64,000 bases of DNA from Rhodobacterales bacterium HKCCE2091. Its GTDB lineage: Bacteria > Pseudomonadota > Alphaproteobacteria > Rhodobacterales > Rhodobacteraceae. Positions within the stretch are counted from its first letter, which is position 1, and each line of letters starts with the position of its first letter. The notes below the pieces were generated by a model. That model saw only the letters and a list, made by a program, of their open reading frames with translations. It was not told the DNA's origin and did not search any database. Position numbers and translations under genes: made by a program. The stretch spans positions 1 through 64,000 of the forward strand of contig WVSL01000019.1 in the NCBI GenBank assembly GCA_015689685.1, given 5' to 3'. Of this stretch, positions 18,554 to 27,683 are shown one piece after another.

Positions 18554-19719
18554 GCGGGTGTCCCTTTCCTGACGGCGGCCAGCGCGAGGTGGACCCCCGC
18601 CCCGGCCGCGAAGATCGTGGCGAGCAGCCATGTCACGCCCTCGTAGCCGCCGACGGCGATCACCGCGACGAGGATCGGCGTACCGAGCGTGTTGCCGAGG
18701 TTGCCCATCTGCGCCAGGCCGCCATTGGCCAGCGCCCGGTCGGCCACGGCCCCGTTCAGTTGCGGCACCGCCGCGAAGCCCGAGCCCTGCACCAGCCCGA
18801 GCGTCCCGCCGAGAAGCAGCGCCAGCGCGGGCGAGATGCCGAACGCCGCCATCGCCAACGCCACCGCGCAGGAGGCCGCGAAGCCGGCGATGGACACCGA
18901 CACCGCGCTCATCACACGCAGGAGCCAGACGCCGAGCGTCATCGACGACAGGATCGACAGGAGCGGCAGGAGCCCCATCGTCAGCGCCCGCGTGCCTTCC
19001 GGCAGGGCCGGTGGCAGCACCGTCAGCAGGCTGACATAGGACAGCGTGTAGCAGAGCCACCCGGCCGCGGGCGCGGACAGGAACGGCGAGGAATAGATGC
19101 GCCCGTGCGCGAGGACGAGTTCCGAGATCCGCACCGGCTCCGGCGGGGCGGTTCGGATGCGCGGCAGGAGCGGCGCGAGGAACGCCGCCATCACCGCCAT
19201 GTAGACCGCGTGAAGCAGCCACAACCCCGGCACCCCGATCCACGGCACCAGCGGCAGACCGCACCAGGCCAGCACCGCGAAGGCGACGCCGAAGAAAGTG
19301 CCCCAGAGCGTCAGGGCGAGGCCCCGGTCGCGCGGTGCCGTGACCTCGGCGATCATGGTCGGAATGGCGACCACCAGCGCGAGGTGCGCCGCGCCCTCTA
19401 CGCAGCGGGCCAGGAGGAACAGCCAGAGCGGCGGGGTCAGCGCCTCGAACACGGAAATCGCGGCACCGGCGACGAGCGCCGTGAGGATCGCCCGGCGGTA
19501 GCCCAGGTGCGCCACCAGCACCCCTGCCGCCACGCCGAGCAGGATCCCGACCGCGCCGACGAGCGACACCGCGAAGCCGACCGCCGCCCCGGCCTCGGGC
19601 CAGATCGCGGGCAGGCGGTCGAACACGACGCTGACCTTGCCGTACTGCGCCGCGGCGCCGAGCCCCGCACCCCAGAGCAGCAGCACGAGCGGCCAGTCTG
19701 TGCGGTCGGGCTCGGTCAT
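18550..19719 (-). CDS. MFS transporter
   Basis: A 389-residue protein with about twelve hydrophobic segments and the MFS inter-helix motif between segments 2 and 3 represented by VAHLGYRRAIL. A short hydrophilic start (MTEPDRTDW) precedes the first helix. The ATG at 19719 is chosen over an open extension reaching 19857 that has no hydrophobic or conserved content. It is followed with a 4-base overlap by a class II aldolase gene, so it may carry the substrate or product of that enzyme. Direction of transport and substrate are unknown. Confidence 0.82.
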   Translation of the reverse strand: MTEPDRTDWPLVLLLWGAGLGAAAQYGKVSVVFDRLPAIWPEAGAAVGFAVSLVGAVGILLGVAAGVLVAHLGYRRAILTALVAGAAISVFEALTPPLWLFLLARCVEGAAHLALVVAIPTMIAEVTAPRDRGLALTLWGTFFGVAFAVLAWCGLPLVPWIGVPGLWLLHAVYMAVMAAFLAPLLPRIRTAPPEPVRISELVLAHGRIYSSPFLSAPAAGWLCYTLSYVSLLTVLPPALPEGTRALTMGLLPLLSILSSMTLGVWLLRVMSAVSVSIAGFAASCAVALAMAAFGISPALALLLGGTLGLVQGSGFAAVPQLNGAVADRALANGGLAQMGNLGNTLGTPILVAVIAVGGYEGVTWLLATIFAAGAGVHLALAAVRKGTPA

Positions 19720-19866
19720 GGCCACGGGCTTGGCACCGGCGGGAGGGGGCGTCAAGCGGGCCCGGCGCGGGTTCACAAACCTCGATCCGCGTCCTAGCCT
19801 CCGCGACAAGGAATTTTGAACCGGGACGGGCCGCTGGCCGACGATGTCTGACAACACGGAGGTTTC

Positions 19867-22800
19867 ATGATGGTCCGCATTCTCGCCGCGCTTTTCGCGC
19901 TGATCCTTGCCGCGCTGCAGGTGTCCGCACAGGACGCGGGCGGGCGTCCCGACACCATCCTCGTGCTCGACGCCTCGGGCTCGATGTGGGGCCAGATCGA
20001 CGGCGTGAACAAGATCGTCATCGCGCGCGACGTGCTCGGCCGCGTGCTAGGCGAGGTGCCGGAGGACATGAACCTCGGGCTCATGGCCTACGGGCACAAC
20101 CGGCGCGGCGACTGCTCGGACATCGAGATGCTGATCCAGCCCGGCCCGGGCACCCGGCTCGACATCGTGGAGGCGATCAACGGCATCAACCCGAGGGGCC
20201 GCACGCCGATGTCCGACGCCGTGGTCGCCGCCGCCGAGGCGCTGCACTTCACCGAGAACGCCGCGACCGTGATCCTCGTGTCCGACGGGATCGAGACCTG
20301 CGCGGCCGATCCCTGCGCCATCGCCCGCACGCTGGAGGAAACCGGCGTCGATTTCACCGCCCATGTCATCGGCTTCGACGTCGCCGGGGAACCGGAGGCA
20401 CGGGCGCAGATGCAGTGCCTGGCCGAGACCACCGGCGGCGAGTTCCTGACCGCCGACAACGCCGAGGAGTTGACCGCGGCGCTGACCCGTGTCGCCGCCG
20501 CCCCGCCGCCGCCCCCGCCCGCGACGATCACCTTCGCCGCCCGGGTGGAGGACGGCACCGCGCCGGTCTCGCCGCTGTTCTGGTCGGTGCGGGACGGCGC
20601 GGGCAACGTGGTGTTCGATCCGGTGACGGCCCCCGGGTTCGAGGTCGCGCTGCCGGCCGGCGACTACCGCGCCGAGGTCCTGCGCGTGAACCAGGGCACG
20701 GCCCACGGCGCCGACTTCACCGTGGTCGCGGGCGAGGACCAGACCGTCGTCGTGACCCTGCCCGCCCTGCCCCCGCCGCTGACCGAGGTCACGTTCGAGG
20801 CCCGTATCGGCGGCCCCGAAGGCCCCGTCATCACCGATCCGGTGATCTGGGAACTGTCGCCCGCCGACGAAGCCGTGAACGGCGAGGACATGGCGAACCC
20901 GCTGGTCGCCACCCTGCCCCGCGCGGCCTTCACCGTCACCGCGACATGGACCGCGCAGGAGATCACCGAGAGCGTGCAGTTCGTCGTCACCGCCGATCCG
21001 CGCACCATCGCGGTCGTGTTCCCCGAACCGCTGCCCGCGGCGACGATCACCGCGCCGGCCACGGCTATCGCGGGGTCCACCATCGAGGTCGGCTGGACCG
21101 GCCCGGACGAGCGCAACGACTACATCGGCATCGGCCCGGTCGGCGCCGAGGGGTCGGATCGCTGGATCAACAGCAGCTACACCCGCGACGGCAGCCCCCT
21201 GCAACTGGTGATGCCGCCGGACCCCGGCAGCTACGAGATCACCTATTTCCGCGCCGAGGGCCGCATCCCGCTCGGCTCCGCCCGGATCGAGGTCACGCCG
21301 GTCGAGGCGAGCCTCACCATCCCGGCCGAGGCCGAGGCCGGGTCGGTGATCGACGTGGGCTGGACCGGCCCCGACTACCGCAACGACTACATCGGCATCG
21401 GCCCCGCGGGGGCCGAGGACGGCGACCGCTGGCAGAACCAGAACTACACCCGCAACGGCAATCCGCTTCGGCTCCAGGTGCCGCCGGAACCGGGCCAGTA
21501 CGAGGTGATCTACGTTCTCGCGCAGGATCGCGTCGTCCTGGCCAGCGCGACCCTGACGGTGACCGAGACCCGCGCCGTGATCACGGCCCCCGCCGAAGCC
21601 GTCGCCGGGTCGACCATCGAGGTCGGCTGGACCGGCCCCGCCGCGCGCAACGACTACATCGGGATCGGCCGGACCGGTGCCGAGGGCGGAGACCGTTACG
21701 AGGAATTCACCTATGTCCGCGACGGCAACCCGCTGAGCCTGCGCACCCCGACCGATCCCGGCGCGTACGAGATCACCTACTTCTCAGAACAGGGCCGCAC
21801 CCCGCTCGGCTCCGCGCCGATCACGCTGACCGAGGTCGGCGCGACGATCACCGCGCCGCAGACCGCCGAGGCAGGCGCGACGATCGAGATAGGCTGGACC
21901 GGCCCGGACTTCCACAACGACTACATCGGCATCGGGGAGACCGGCGCCGAAGGTGGCGCAAGGTGGGAGAACTTCACCTATACCCGCGAAGGCGACCCGC
22001 TGAGCCTGCTCGTCCCCGTGCGGCCGGGCAGCTACGAGATCAGCTACTTCCTGCAATCCGACCGGACCGTGCTGACGACCGTCCCGATCGAGGTCCTGCC
22101 CGTCGCCGCGAGCCTCACCGCCCCGGCCGAGGCCATCGCCGGGTCGACCATCGAGATCGGCTGGACGGGCCCCGACTACCGTGACGATTTCATCGGCATC
22201 GGGCGCAGCCACGCGCAGGGCGGGGACCGGTGGGAAAACTTTACCTACACGCGCGAGGGCAGCCCGCTCGACCTCCTGGTTCCGAGCCGGTCCGGAACCT
22301 ACACGATCACCTACTTCACGCAGCAGGACCGGGTGGCGCTGGCGACCCATGAGATCACCGTCTCGGATGTCGAGGCGACGATCACGGCCCCGGCCGAGGC
22401 GGTCGCCGGATCGACCATCGAACTCGGATGGACCGGCCCCGATTACCGCGACGACTACATCGGCATTGGCGTATCGGGCGCAGACGGCGGCGACAGGTGG
22501 GAGAATTTCACCTACACCCGCGAGGGCAACCCGCTGAGCCTGCTGGTCCCGGTGCGGCCGGGCAACTACGAGATCAGCTACTTCACCAACCAGGACCGCC
22601 GCGAACTCGTCACCGTGCCGCTGACCGTCACCGAGGTCACCGCCACCCTGACGGCCCCGGCGCAGGCCATCGCGGGCGAGAGGCTGGAAATCGGCTGGAC
22701 CGGCCCGGATTACCGGGACGACTACATCGGCATCGGGGAAGCCGGGGCCGAGGGCGGCGACAGGTGGGAGAACTTCACCTATACCCGCGACGGCGCACCC

Positions 22801-23169
22801 CTGCGGCTGCTGCTGCCGCCGCGCGCCGGGGACTACGAGATCAGCTACTTCACCAGCCAGGACCGGCGCGAGCTCGTCACCGTGCCGATCACGCTGACCA
22901 TGCCCGAAGCCAGCCTGACCGCGCCCGACACCGCGCCCGCCGGATCGACGCTGGAGATCGGGTGGACGGGACCGAACTATCCCAACGACCTGATCGCCAT
23001 CGCCCCCGCCGATGCCGAGGGCGGCCACCAGTGGCGGCGCAGCGTCTTCACCGACCGGGGCAACCCGGCCCGGATCGACCTGCCCGAGGACCCCGGCGCA
23101 TACGTGATCCGCTACTTCATCGACCAGGACCGCACGGTGCTGGCGAGCCGGCCGATCACGCTGGAATAG
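19867..23169 (+). CDS. Secreted vWA protein with eight tandem Ig-like repeats
   Basis: A 1,100-residue exported protein. A signal peptide (cleavage after VSAQ, about residue 22) is followed by a von Willebrand A domain with an intact MIDAS start (DASGSM; D35, S37, S39), SDGIET and the downstream RGRTPM threonine. A Pro-rich linker (about 213-220) and two beta-domains of roughly 90 residues lead to eight repeats of about 89 residues from residue 392 to the end (21040-23166). Each repeat has AGSTIEIGWTGP, then DYIGIG, a W-N-F-TYTR segment and a YEISYF strand. The W-x-GP-x-D-x-I pattern resembles the Ig-like N-domain of purple acid phosphatases and SKICH-like folds. It probably acts at the cell surface; partners are unknown. 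Confidence 0.85.
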   Translation: MMVRILAALFALILAALQVSAQDAGGRPDTILVLDASGSMWGQIDGVNKIVIARDVLGRVLGEVPEDMNLGLMAYGHNRRGDCSDIEMLIQPGPGTRLDIVEAINGINPRGRTPMSDAVVAAAEALHFTENAATVILVSDGIETCAADPCAIARTLEETGVDFTAHVIGFDVAGEPEARAQMQCLAETTGGEFLTADNAEELTAALTRVAAAPPPPPPATITFAARVEDGTAPVSPLFWSVRDGAGNVVFDPVTAPGFEVALPAGDYRAEVLRVNQGTAHGADFTVVAGEDQTVVVTLPALPPPLTEVTFEARIGGPEGPVITDPVIWELSPADEAVNGEDMANPLVATLPRAAFTVTATWTAQEITESVQFVVTADPRTIAVVFPEPLPAATITAPATAIAGSTIEVGWTGPDERNDYIGIGPVGAEGSDRWINSSYTRDGSPLQLVMPPDPGSYEITYFRAEGRIPLGSARIEVTPVEASLTIPAEAEAGSVIDVGWTGPDYRNDYIGIGPAGAEDGDRWQNQNYTRNGNPLRLQVPPEPGQYEVIYVLAQDRVVLASATLTVTETRAVITAPAEAVAGSTIEVGWTGPAARNDYIGIGRTGAEGGDRYEEFTYVRDGNPLSLRTPTDPGAYEITYFSEQGRTPLGSAPITLTEVGATITAPQTAEAGATIEIGWTGPDFHNDYIGIGETGAEGGARWENFTYTREGDPLSLLVPVRPGSYEISYFLQSDRTVLTTVPIEVLPVAASLTAPAEAIAGSTIEIGWTGPDYRDDFIGIGRSHAQGGDRWENFTYTREGSPLDLLVPSRSGTYTITYFTQQDRVALATHEITVSDVEATITAPAEAVAGSTIELGWTGPDYRDDYIGIGVSGADGGDRWENFTYTREGNPLSLLVPVRPGNYEISYFTNQDRRELVTVPLTVTEVTATLTAPAQAIAGERLEIGWTGPDYRDDYIGIGEAGAEGGDRWENFTYTRDGAPLRLLLPPRAGDYEISYFTSQDRRELVTVPITLTMPEASLTAPDTAPAGSTLEIGWTGPNYPNDLIAIAPADAEGGHQWRRSVFTDRGNPARIDLPEDPGAYVIRYFIDQDRTVLASRPITLE
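21040..23166 (+). repeat. Eight in-frame 267-bp tandem repeats inside the vWA gene
   Basis: Seven units of 267 bp and a final one of 258 bp account exactly for 2,127 bases. Units 4 to 7 are the most alike (shared ENFTYTR and PDYRDDYIGIG), whereas units 1, 2 and 8 have diverged most; unit 8 has IAIAP in place of IGIG. The pattern suggests expansion from the middle of the array. Reading frame is preserved throughout. Confidence 0.9.
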
Positions 23170-23208
23170 GTCGACCGCCCGCGGCCGGGTTGCCGAAGCG
23201 AAGGTGCG

Positions 23209-23230
23209 CGGCCCCCATGACCGGGGGCCG
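23209..23230. terminator. GC hairpin between convergent vWA and lpdA genes
   Basis: CGGCCCCC (23209-23216) pairs with GGGGGCCG (23223-23230) around ATGACC. It is placed midway between two convergent stops (23169 and 23243), a usual site for a bidirectional terminator. There is no clear T-run on either side, so strength is uncertain. Confidence 0.5.
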
Positions 23231-23242
23231 CCACGCGGCAGG

Positions 23243-24640
23243 TCAGAAGTGCAGCGCCCGCCCGTAGGCGTCGAGCACGCTTTCGTGCATCATCTCGCTC
23301 AGCGTCGGGTGCGGGAAGACGGTCTCCATCAACTCCGCCTCGGTTGTTTCGAGCGTGCGGCCGACGACATAGCCCTGGATCAGCTCGGTGACCTCGGCCC
23401 CCACCATGTGCGCGCCCAGGAGCTCGCCGGTCTTGGCGTCGAAGACGGTCTTGATCATCCCCTCGGGCTCTCCGAGCGCGATGGCCTTGCCGTTCCCGAT
23501 GAACGGGAACTTGCCGACCTTCACCTCGTATCCGAGTTCCTTGGCCTTGGCCTCGGAATACCCGACGCTCGCGACCTGCGGCTGGCAGTAGGTGCAGCCG
23601 GCGATGGCTTCCGGCTTCACCGGGTGGACGTTGTTCTTGCCCGCGATCAGCTCGGCGACGACGACGCCCTCGTGGCTGGCCTTGTGCGCAAGCCACGGCG
23701 CGCCCGCGATGTCGCCGATGGCATAGAGCCCGTCGACGCCGGTACGGCAGAACTCGTCGACCACGACATGGGTGCGGTCGATCTTCACGCCGAGCGCCTC
23801 GAGCCCGAGGCCCTCGACGTTGCCGACGATGCCGACAGCCGAGATCACGGTGTCGAAGTCCATCTTCTCGACCTTGCCGTCGACCTCGATATGCGCGGTC
23901 ACCTTGTCCTTGGCGCGGTCGAGCTGCTTGACCATCCCCTTCTGGATGATCTTCATCTTCTGCTTCTCGAACTGCTTCTTGGCGAAGGCGGAAATCTCCG
24001 CGTCCTCGACCGGCAGGATCCGGTCCATCACCTCGACAACCGTCGTTTCGGCGCCGAGCGTGTTGTAGAAACTCGCGAACTCGATCCCGATCGCGCCGGA
24101 GCCGATCACCAGCAGCTTCTTCGGCATGTGCGGCGGTTGCAGGGCGTGCTTGTAGGTCCAGACCCGCTCGCCGTCGGCCTCCAGCCCCGGCAATTCACGC
24201 GCCCGCGCGCCGGTGGCGAGGATGATGTTCTTGGCGGTCAGCGTCTCCTCGCCCTTGTCGGTCTTGACCGAGACCTTGCCCTTGGCGGGGATCGTGGCCG
24301 CCCCCATCACGACCGTGATCTTGTTCTTCTTCATCAGGTGGCTGACGCCCGACGAAAGCTGCTTGGCCACGCCGCGGCTGCGTTTCACGACCGCGTCGAT
24401 GTCGTAGTCGATGCCGTCGGCCTTCAGCCCGAACTCCTTCGCCCGGTGCATCAGGTGGAACACCTCGGACGAACGCAGCAGCGCCTTGGTCGGGATGCAG
24501 CCCCAGTTGAGGCAGATCCCGCCCATGTGCTCGCGCTCGACGATGGCGACCTTCAGACCGAGCTGGCTGGCCCGGATCGCGGCGACGTAGCCCCCCGGCC
24601 CCGCACCGATGACGATGACGTCGAAATTCTGGTCGGCCAC
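23243..24640 (-). CDS. lpdA: Dihydrolipoyl dehydrogenase (E3)
   Basis: A 465-residue FAD enzyme that reoxidises dihydrolipoamide in 2-oxoacid dehydrogenase or glycine cleavage complexes. The FAD-binding GAGPGGYVAA (12-21), the redox disulfide C43/C48 in GGICLNWGCIPTKAL, the NAD-binding GSGAIGIEFA and the catalytic HPHPTLSE near the C-terminus are all present. The start is GTG at 24640, supported by AGGAGG eight bases upstream; no ATG gives the conserved start. E1 and E2 genes are not adjacent; the upstream neighbours are DUF924 and MFS genes on the same strand. Confidence 0.96.
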   Translation of the reverse strand: MADQNFDVIVIGAGPGGYVAAIRASQLGLKVAIVEREHMGGICLNWGCIPTKALLRSSEVFHLMHRAKEFGLKADGIDYDIDAVVKRSRGVAKQLSSGVSHLMKKNKITVVMGAATIPAKGKVSVKTDKGEETLTAKNIILATGARARELPGLEADGERVWTYKHALQPPHMPKKLLVIGSGAIGIEFASFYNTLGAETTVVEVMDRILPVEDAEISAFAKKQFEKQKMKIIQKGMVKQLDRAKDKVTAHIEVDGKVEKMDFDTVISAVGIVGNVEGLGLEALGVKIDRTHVVVDEFCRTGVDGLYAIGDIAGAPWLAHKASHEGVVVAELIAGKNNVHPVKPEAIAGCTYCQPQVASVGYSEAKAKELGYEVKVGKFPFIGNGKAIALGEPEGMIKTVFDAKTGELLGAHMVGAEVTELIQGYVVGRTLETTEAELMETVFPHPTLSEMMHESVLDAYGRALHF

Positions 24641-24714
24641 GTTGGATCCTCCTGCGTGGGGAATTTCGTTCAACGTTAAACATTCGCCGCCGGGTCCGCA
24701 ACGCGGCGGGACGA

Positions 24715-25293
24715 CTAGCTGCCTTCGAGTTCGCGCACGACCGCGCCGTAGCCGCCACCATCCAGGAACGCGCGTTCCTCGGGGGTGGTTTCCCGCCCGA
24801 GCGCCTCGTTCCGGAACGGGAACCGTCCGAAGCGGCGGATCACCTCCCGGTGCGCGCGGGCGTGGAGGACGTTGTCATCCCCGTCCTCGCCCAGGCCCGC
24901 CTCCATCAGCCGGATCCCCTCGTCCTGGTCGGCGAGATCCTCCGAATGGACGAAGGGCATGTAGACGAACTGGCGCTCGGGCAGCGGAACCTCGCGGTCC
25001 TGCCCCGCCGCGATGGCGGCGCGCGCGATGTCACGTGCGCGGGCGTCGCCGGCGAAGGACAGCGCCGAGCCACGGTAGATGTTGCGGGAAAATTGGTCGA
25101 TCAGGATCAGGAGCGCGAGCGAGCCTTCCGCCGTCTCGGCCCAGTCTGCGAAGCCGCCGTCCTGCGCCATTGCCACGGCGGGGCCGAACCGGTCGCGGAT
25201 CTGCGCGTCGAGCGCGTCGTCCTGCCGGTACCACGCCTCGCGCGAGACCTCCTTGCACCAAAAATCCACGACCTCGCACGGTGTCGTCGTCAT
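24715..25293 (-). CDS. DUF924 family protein
   Basis: A 192-residue mostly helical protein with the DUF924 hallmark DQFSRNIYRGSALSFAGD and the downstream PFVHSEDLADQ segment. The family is common in proteobacteria and has a TPR-like fold; its function is not established. It begins 18 bases after the MFS gene ending at 25312, and is followed by lpdA 74 bases on, so it belongs to the minus-strand run from 30970 to 23243. No signal peptide or membrane segment is present. Confidence 0.85.
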   Translation of the reverse strand: MTTTPCEVVDFWCKEVSREAWYRQDDALDAQIRDRFGPAVAMAQDGGFADWAETAEGSLALLILIDQFSRNIYRGSALSFAGDARARDIARAAIAAGQDREVPLPERQFVYMPFVHSEDLADQDEGIRLMEAGLGEDGDDNVLHARAHREVIRRFGRFPFRNEALGRETTPEERAFLDGGGYGAVVRELEGS

Positions 25294-25311
25294 GCGGTTC
25301 TCCCCCCGGTG

Positions 25312-26568
25312 TCAGGCGGCGTCGTCATCCTCGGCGCTCGCCTCGGCATAGTAGTCCTGCGCCGCCTCGACCGCCACCGGCGAGGCGCCCGCGAGGATCG
25401 GGGCGTAGCTTTCGGTGGTCGTCGCCGCGGGCGCCGGGCGTACCGTCATCCGGTAGGCGGCATAGGCGCCGAGCCCGGCCATCAGGATCGCGAGGAACAG
25501 GAAGTAACCGCCCGGCCCGATCCATCCCATGACCGCGCCGACGAGGATCGGCCCCGCCACGGCGCCGACCCCGTTGATGAAGATCAGCCGGCCGCCCGCC
25601 GCCGCCATCTGCTCGGGTTCGAGGAAGTCGTTGGTGTAGGCCACGAGCAGCGCGTAGAGCGGGTTGGCGAGGCCGCCGTAGACGAAGGCCGCCGCGATGG
25701 CGAGCCAGTAGACCCCGCCGAGCAGCCAGCCGAGCACCCCGGCCACGGTCGCCGCAACGCAGACGATGAGGATCAGCAGCCGCCGGTCCATCCGGTCCGA
25801 CACCCATCCGAGCGGGTACTGGAAGATCAGCCCGCCGACGTAGAAGATCGCCGCGAAGAGCGAGATCTGCGGCAGAGTCATCCCCGTCGCCGTGCCGTAG
25901 ACCGCGGCCATGCCGAACATCGCGGAATAGACCCCACCCAACGCGAAGATCCCCGCGCAACCCAATGGCGAGACGTGGAAAACCTCCATCAGGCCCATCG
26001 GTTTCGTGGCCTCGAACGGCGGGATCGGCGTGACCGACAGCAGGATCGGCGCGAAGCTGAGCGAGACCAGCACCGACAGCACGATGAAGAGCGAGAAGCC
26101 GCCGGGATCGCCGAGAAGCAAGAGCCCCTGCGCCGACACGATCCCGGTCAGCTGGACGACCATGTAGATCGCGAGCGTCTTGCCCCGGTTCTCGTTCGTC
26201 GCGGCGTTGTTGAGCCAACTTTCCGCGGTGACGTAGACCGCGGAGAAGCAGAAGCCGATGATGACGCGCAGGATCGTCCAGGAGATCCAGTCGGTCATCA
26301 GCGGAAAGATGATGAGCGCCGCCGAGATAAGCGAGCCGAGCGCGGCGAAGCTGCGGATGTGCCCGACGCGGCGGATCATCTCGGGCGCGGCGCGGCTGCC
26401 GCCGAGGAAGCCCGCGAAATAGGCCGACATGACGATGGAGATCTCGGTCGTCGAGAAGCCTTCGAGATCGCCGCGCACGCCCAGAAGCGTGCCCTGCAAC
26501 CCGTTCCCCACCATCAGGAGGAGGATCCCGAACAACAGCGCCCATGAATTGCGCAAGACTTCGAACAT
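25312..26568 (-). CDS. MFS transporter (YcaD-like)
   Basis: A 418-residue membrane protein with about twelve hydrophobic segments and a hydrophilic acidic tail (AEASAEDDDAA). The start MFEVLRNSWALLFGILLLM and the segment ESWLNNAATNENRGKTLAIY match the YcaD/YfkF-like MFS group, whose substrates are unknown. The ATG at 26568 is chosen since the region upstream reads through the tail of the preceding queA gene in another frame. It follows queA by 56 bases and precedes the DUF924 gene. Confidence 0.85.
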   Translation of the reverse strand: MFEVLRNSWALLFGILLLMVGNGLQGTLLGVRGDLEGFSTTEISIVMSAYFAGFLGGSRAAPEMIRRVGHIRSFAALGSLISAALIIFPLMTDWISWTILRVIIGFCFSAVYVTAESWLNNAATNENRGKTLAIYMVVQLTGIVSAQGLLLLGDPGGFSLFIVLSVLVSLSFAPILLSVTPIPPFEATKPMGLMEVFHVSPLGCAGIFALGGVYSAMFGMAAVYGTATGMTLPQISLFAAIFYVGGLIFQYPLGWVSDRMDRRLLILIVCVAATVAGVLGWLLGGVYWLAIAAAFVYGGLANPLYALLVAYTNDFLEPEQMAAAGGRLIFINGVGAVAGPILVGAVMGWIGPGGYFLFLAILMAGLGAYAAYRMTVRPAPAATTTESYAPILAGASPVAVEAAQDYYAEASAEDDDAA

Positions 26569-26624
26569 CGGACCCGCCTCGACCAGTTTACGGGTCCGAC
26601 TCTCGCGGTCCCCGGGCGCTCTCT

Positions 26625-27683
26625 CTAGTCCCTCCGCGACGGGATCAAGAGCGAAGCGTCGCCATAGGAAAAGAATCGGTACCGCGACGCGATGGCATGG
26701 GTGTAGATCGCCCGGATACGGTCCGTGCCCATGAGCGCGGAAACCAGCATCATCAACGTCGATTTCGGCAGGTGGAAATTGGTCATCAGCGCGTCGGTAA
26801 TCTTCATCGCGTAACCCGGCGTGATGAAGATGTCGGTCGCGCCGCGCCATTCGGGCAGGGTGCCGTCAGGCGCGGCGGCGGTCTCGATCAGGCGCATCGC
26901 GGTGGTGCCGACGGGAATGATGCGCCCGCCGGCCGCGCGGGTCGCGTTGATCTCGGCGGCGGCGTTGGCCGTGATCTCGCCGGTCTCGGCGTGCATCCGG
27001 TGCTGGCTCACGTCGTCGACCGTCACCGGCAGGAACGTCCCCGCGCCGACATGAAGCGTGACGAAAGACATCTCCACCCCGCGCTCGCGCAGCGCGGACA
27101 GGAGCGTTTCGTCGAAGTGCAGCGACGCCGTGGGGGCCGCGACCGCGCCCGTGTTCCGCGCCCAGACGGTCTGGTAATCCTCGCGGTCCTGCGCGTCGGC
27201 CTTGCGGCGGGCGGCGATGTAGGGCGGCAACGGCATCGCGCCCTGCCGGTCGAGCGCGGCGGAAAACGCCTCGCCGTCGCGGTCGAAGCGCAGGCGCAGG
27301 TCGGGGGCCAGCGCCTCGACCCGGGCCGAAAACCCTTCGCCGAAATCGATGCTCTCGCCGACAGCGAGTTTCCGCATCGGTTTCGCGAGCGCCGTCCAGC
27401 AGCCGTCGGCCTGCGGTTCCAGCAGCGTGACCTCGATCTTCGCCGAGACCGGCCCCTGGGCCGATTGCCGGTGCCGCTGCCCGGTCAGCCGCGCCGGGAT
27501 GACCCTGGTGTCGTTCAGCACCAGCCGGTCACCGGGCCGAAGGAACCCCGGCAGGTCGCTCACCCGCGCATCGGTGATCGCGTCGCCCTCGGCCACCAGA
27601 AGCCGCGCGCTCGATCGCGGTCTCGCGGGCCGCGTGGCGATCAGCGCCTCGGGCAGGTCGAAATCGAAATCGGAAAGCTTCAT
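26625..27683 (-). CDS. queA: tRNA preQ1(34) S-adenosylmethionine ribosyltransferase-isomerase
   Basis: A 352-residue QueA protein, which transfers and isomerises the ribosyl part of S-adenosylmethionine onto preQ1 at tRNA position 34 during queuosine synthesis. It opens with [20 protein letters not shown] and ends with [12 protein letters not shown], both family signatures; [12 protein letters not shown] lies in the middle. The start codon overlaps the stop of the AsmA-like gene (ATGA). No other queuosine gene is in the window. Confidence 0.96.
   Translation of the reverse strand: MKLSDFDFDLPEALIATRPARPRSSARLLVAEGDAITDARVSDLPGFLRPGDRLVLNDTRVIPARLTGQRHRQSAQGPVSAKIEVTLLEPQADGCWTALAKPMRKLAVGESIDFGEGFSARVEALAPDLRLRFDRDGEAFSAALDRQGAMPLPPYIAARRKADAQDREDYQTVWARNTGAVAAPTASLHFDETLLSALRERGVEMSFVTLHVGAGTFLPVTVDDVSQHRMHAETGEITANAAAEINATRAAGGRIIPVGTTAMRLIETAAAPDGTLPEWRGATDIFITPGYAMKITDALMTNFHLPKSTLMMLVSALMGTDRIRAIYTHAIASRYRFFSYGDASLLIPSRRD

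Noticed and set aside
20047-21204. Minus-strand frame within the vWA gene
   Set aside because: Antisense shadow of the repeats and vWA domain; Gly/Arg/Asp-rich with no motifs.
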